In this document: positions 63,209 through 64,000 of the stretch, in pieces
Layout: every line of letters begins with the position of its first letter
Position numbering within the stretch: position 1 is the first letter of the stretch
Assembly: GCA_013396655.1 (NCBI GenBank)
Contig: WBMV01004987.1
Coordinates: 124,376-188,375 of the forward strand
Length of the DNA stretch: 64,000 bases
Direction: 5' to 3'
DNA from: Campylorhamphus procurvoides
Taxonomy: Eukaryota; Chordata; Aves; Passeriformes; Dendrocolaptidae
The notes under the pieces: generated by a model
What the model was told of the DNA's origin: nothing
What the model saw: the letters and a program-made list of their open reading frames with translations, nothing else
Database searches by the model: none
Made by a program: the position numbers and the translations under genes

Positions 63209-64000
63209 TGAACACCATTAGCTTTTCTTCTGCTCTGTTGTCCTGCATCTTGCTGTAACTTCAAAAATACTTTTGTAATTGGCAACTTATTTGAAGTCCA
63301 AAAGCCACATCATGAGGCTATTTCTGGAAGGCTCTTCAGGCACCTCAGTCCGCAGGTATTGCTGCTTCCCTGTGTCACCTGCTGCCAACACAGACCTGGG
63401 TGTCATAATGGCAGAGCAACATTCCCTGCAGTTTGAAACTCTTCCCCTTTCAAATTAATTATTATGTAAAGATACCCCATTAAAGAATTTATTATGAATA
63501 ATGAAGGTAGACTGTCAGAGCTGATTTGATTGCATCTGTTATTTCAGAGATGAAACTCTTTGACCAATTACAGTCATCATATTTTTTCATATTAGAAGTG
63601 ATGAGACAAAACCTAAAGAGCTGAGAATAGGAAAGTCATGCTTTTTGTCTGTGATTACAAGGACAGATTTTGGGAGTATGTATTTCTCCTGGTTCCTGCC
63701 CATTGCAAAGAAAGAATGTTCAAGAATGAAGGAAAACATCCCCTCTAAAATAGTGTCTCATGGTGTGTGGCTTTTCCATATACCCAAGTAAGGTTTTTTT
63801 CCCTTTTAAAAGATAGCAGCTCAAGTATCTGTGCTGCTGATTACCACTGATACAATTATCTGGTTCTTTGTATTCCTTGCTTAAAAAATTCTAAATCAGA
63901 GCTTTAGCAATTTGCAGTAATTGTTAACAGTGTAGGCACTTCACACACCTACTGCTGTTACTAAGGAAAAGATCTGTAACCTCAAGGTCTGACTAGCATA
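63209..64000 (+). other. Putative 3' untranslated region and flank
   Basis: No open gene or repeat is recognised. ATTAAA at 63479 could serve as a polyadenylation signal for the exon above. Confidence 0.3.

Noticed and set aside
1..64000. CRISPR arrays, operons, tRNA or rRNA genes, phage or plasmid genes
   Set aside because: None was seen. The sequence has vertebrate gene-poor texture, and no tRNA B-box or rRNA-like stretch was recognised on reading both strands.

Overview
The window looks like nuclear DNA of a bird, probably a songbird. The evidence is two CR1 LINE 3' fragments of avian type, one much older CR1 fragment, an LTR starting with the TGTTATGG typical of avian endogenous retroviruses, a GC-rich 37-bp minisatellite, low repeat density and long AT-rich stretches without genes. 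There is no sign of prokaryotic gene packing. The supplied open frames are mostly chance, and many begin at GTG or TTG.

Layout, left to right. Bases 1-131 look like a coding exon cut by the window edge, ending at a splice donor. An antisense CR1 piece follows (about 455-880), then roughly 10 kb with no convincing gene. From 10.97 to 11.93 kb there is a GC-rich block: a short GCTGT repeat, a minisatellite of about 13 units, and a CpG-rich patch. Possible exons lie at 12661-12775 and 17647-17763. A younger CR1 copy lies at 21.4-21.9 kb. A decayed hAT transposase gene on the minus strand, with one candidate terminal repeat, occupies about 40.0-41.06 kb. An unexplained open frame (50323-50499) abuts a solo-LTR-like element with a complete-looking promoter (50524 to about 50.94 kb). 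An ancient CR1 fragment lies at about 53.64-54.47 kb. Near the right end, two plus-strand segments (61394-61494 and 63138-63208) fit as penultimate and last coding exons of a gene. Between them, on the minus strand, is a relic of a Ty3/gypsy-like or retrovirus-like reverse transcriptase (about 61.79-62.11 kb).

The simplest reading is that much of the window is intron of one plus-strand gene entering at base 1 and ending near 63.2 kb. This is inference: the reading phases can be made to agree, but I do not recognise the protein and no transcript evidence is available. Nothing here supports an operon, CRISPR array, defence system or other bacterial-type cluster. The best leads are the two fossil mobile-element genes, the putative exon chain, the LTR promoter with its neighbouring open frame, and the minisatellite.
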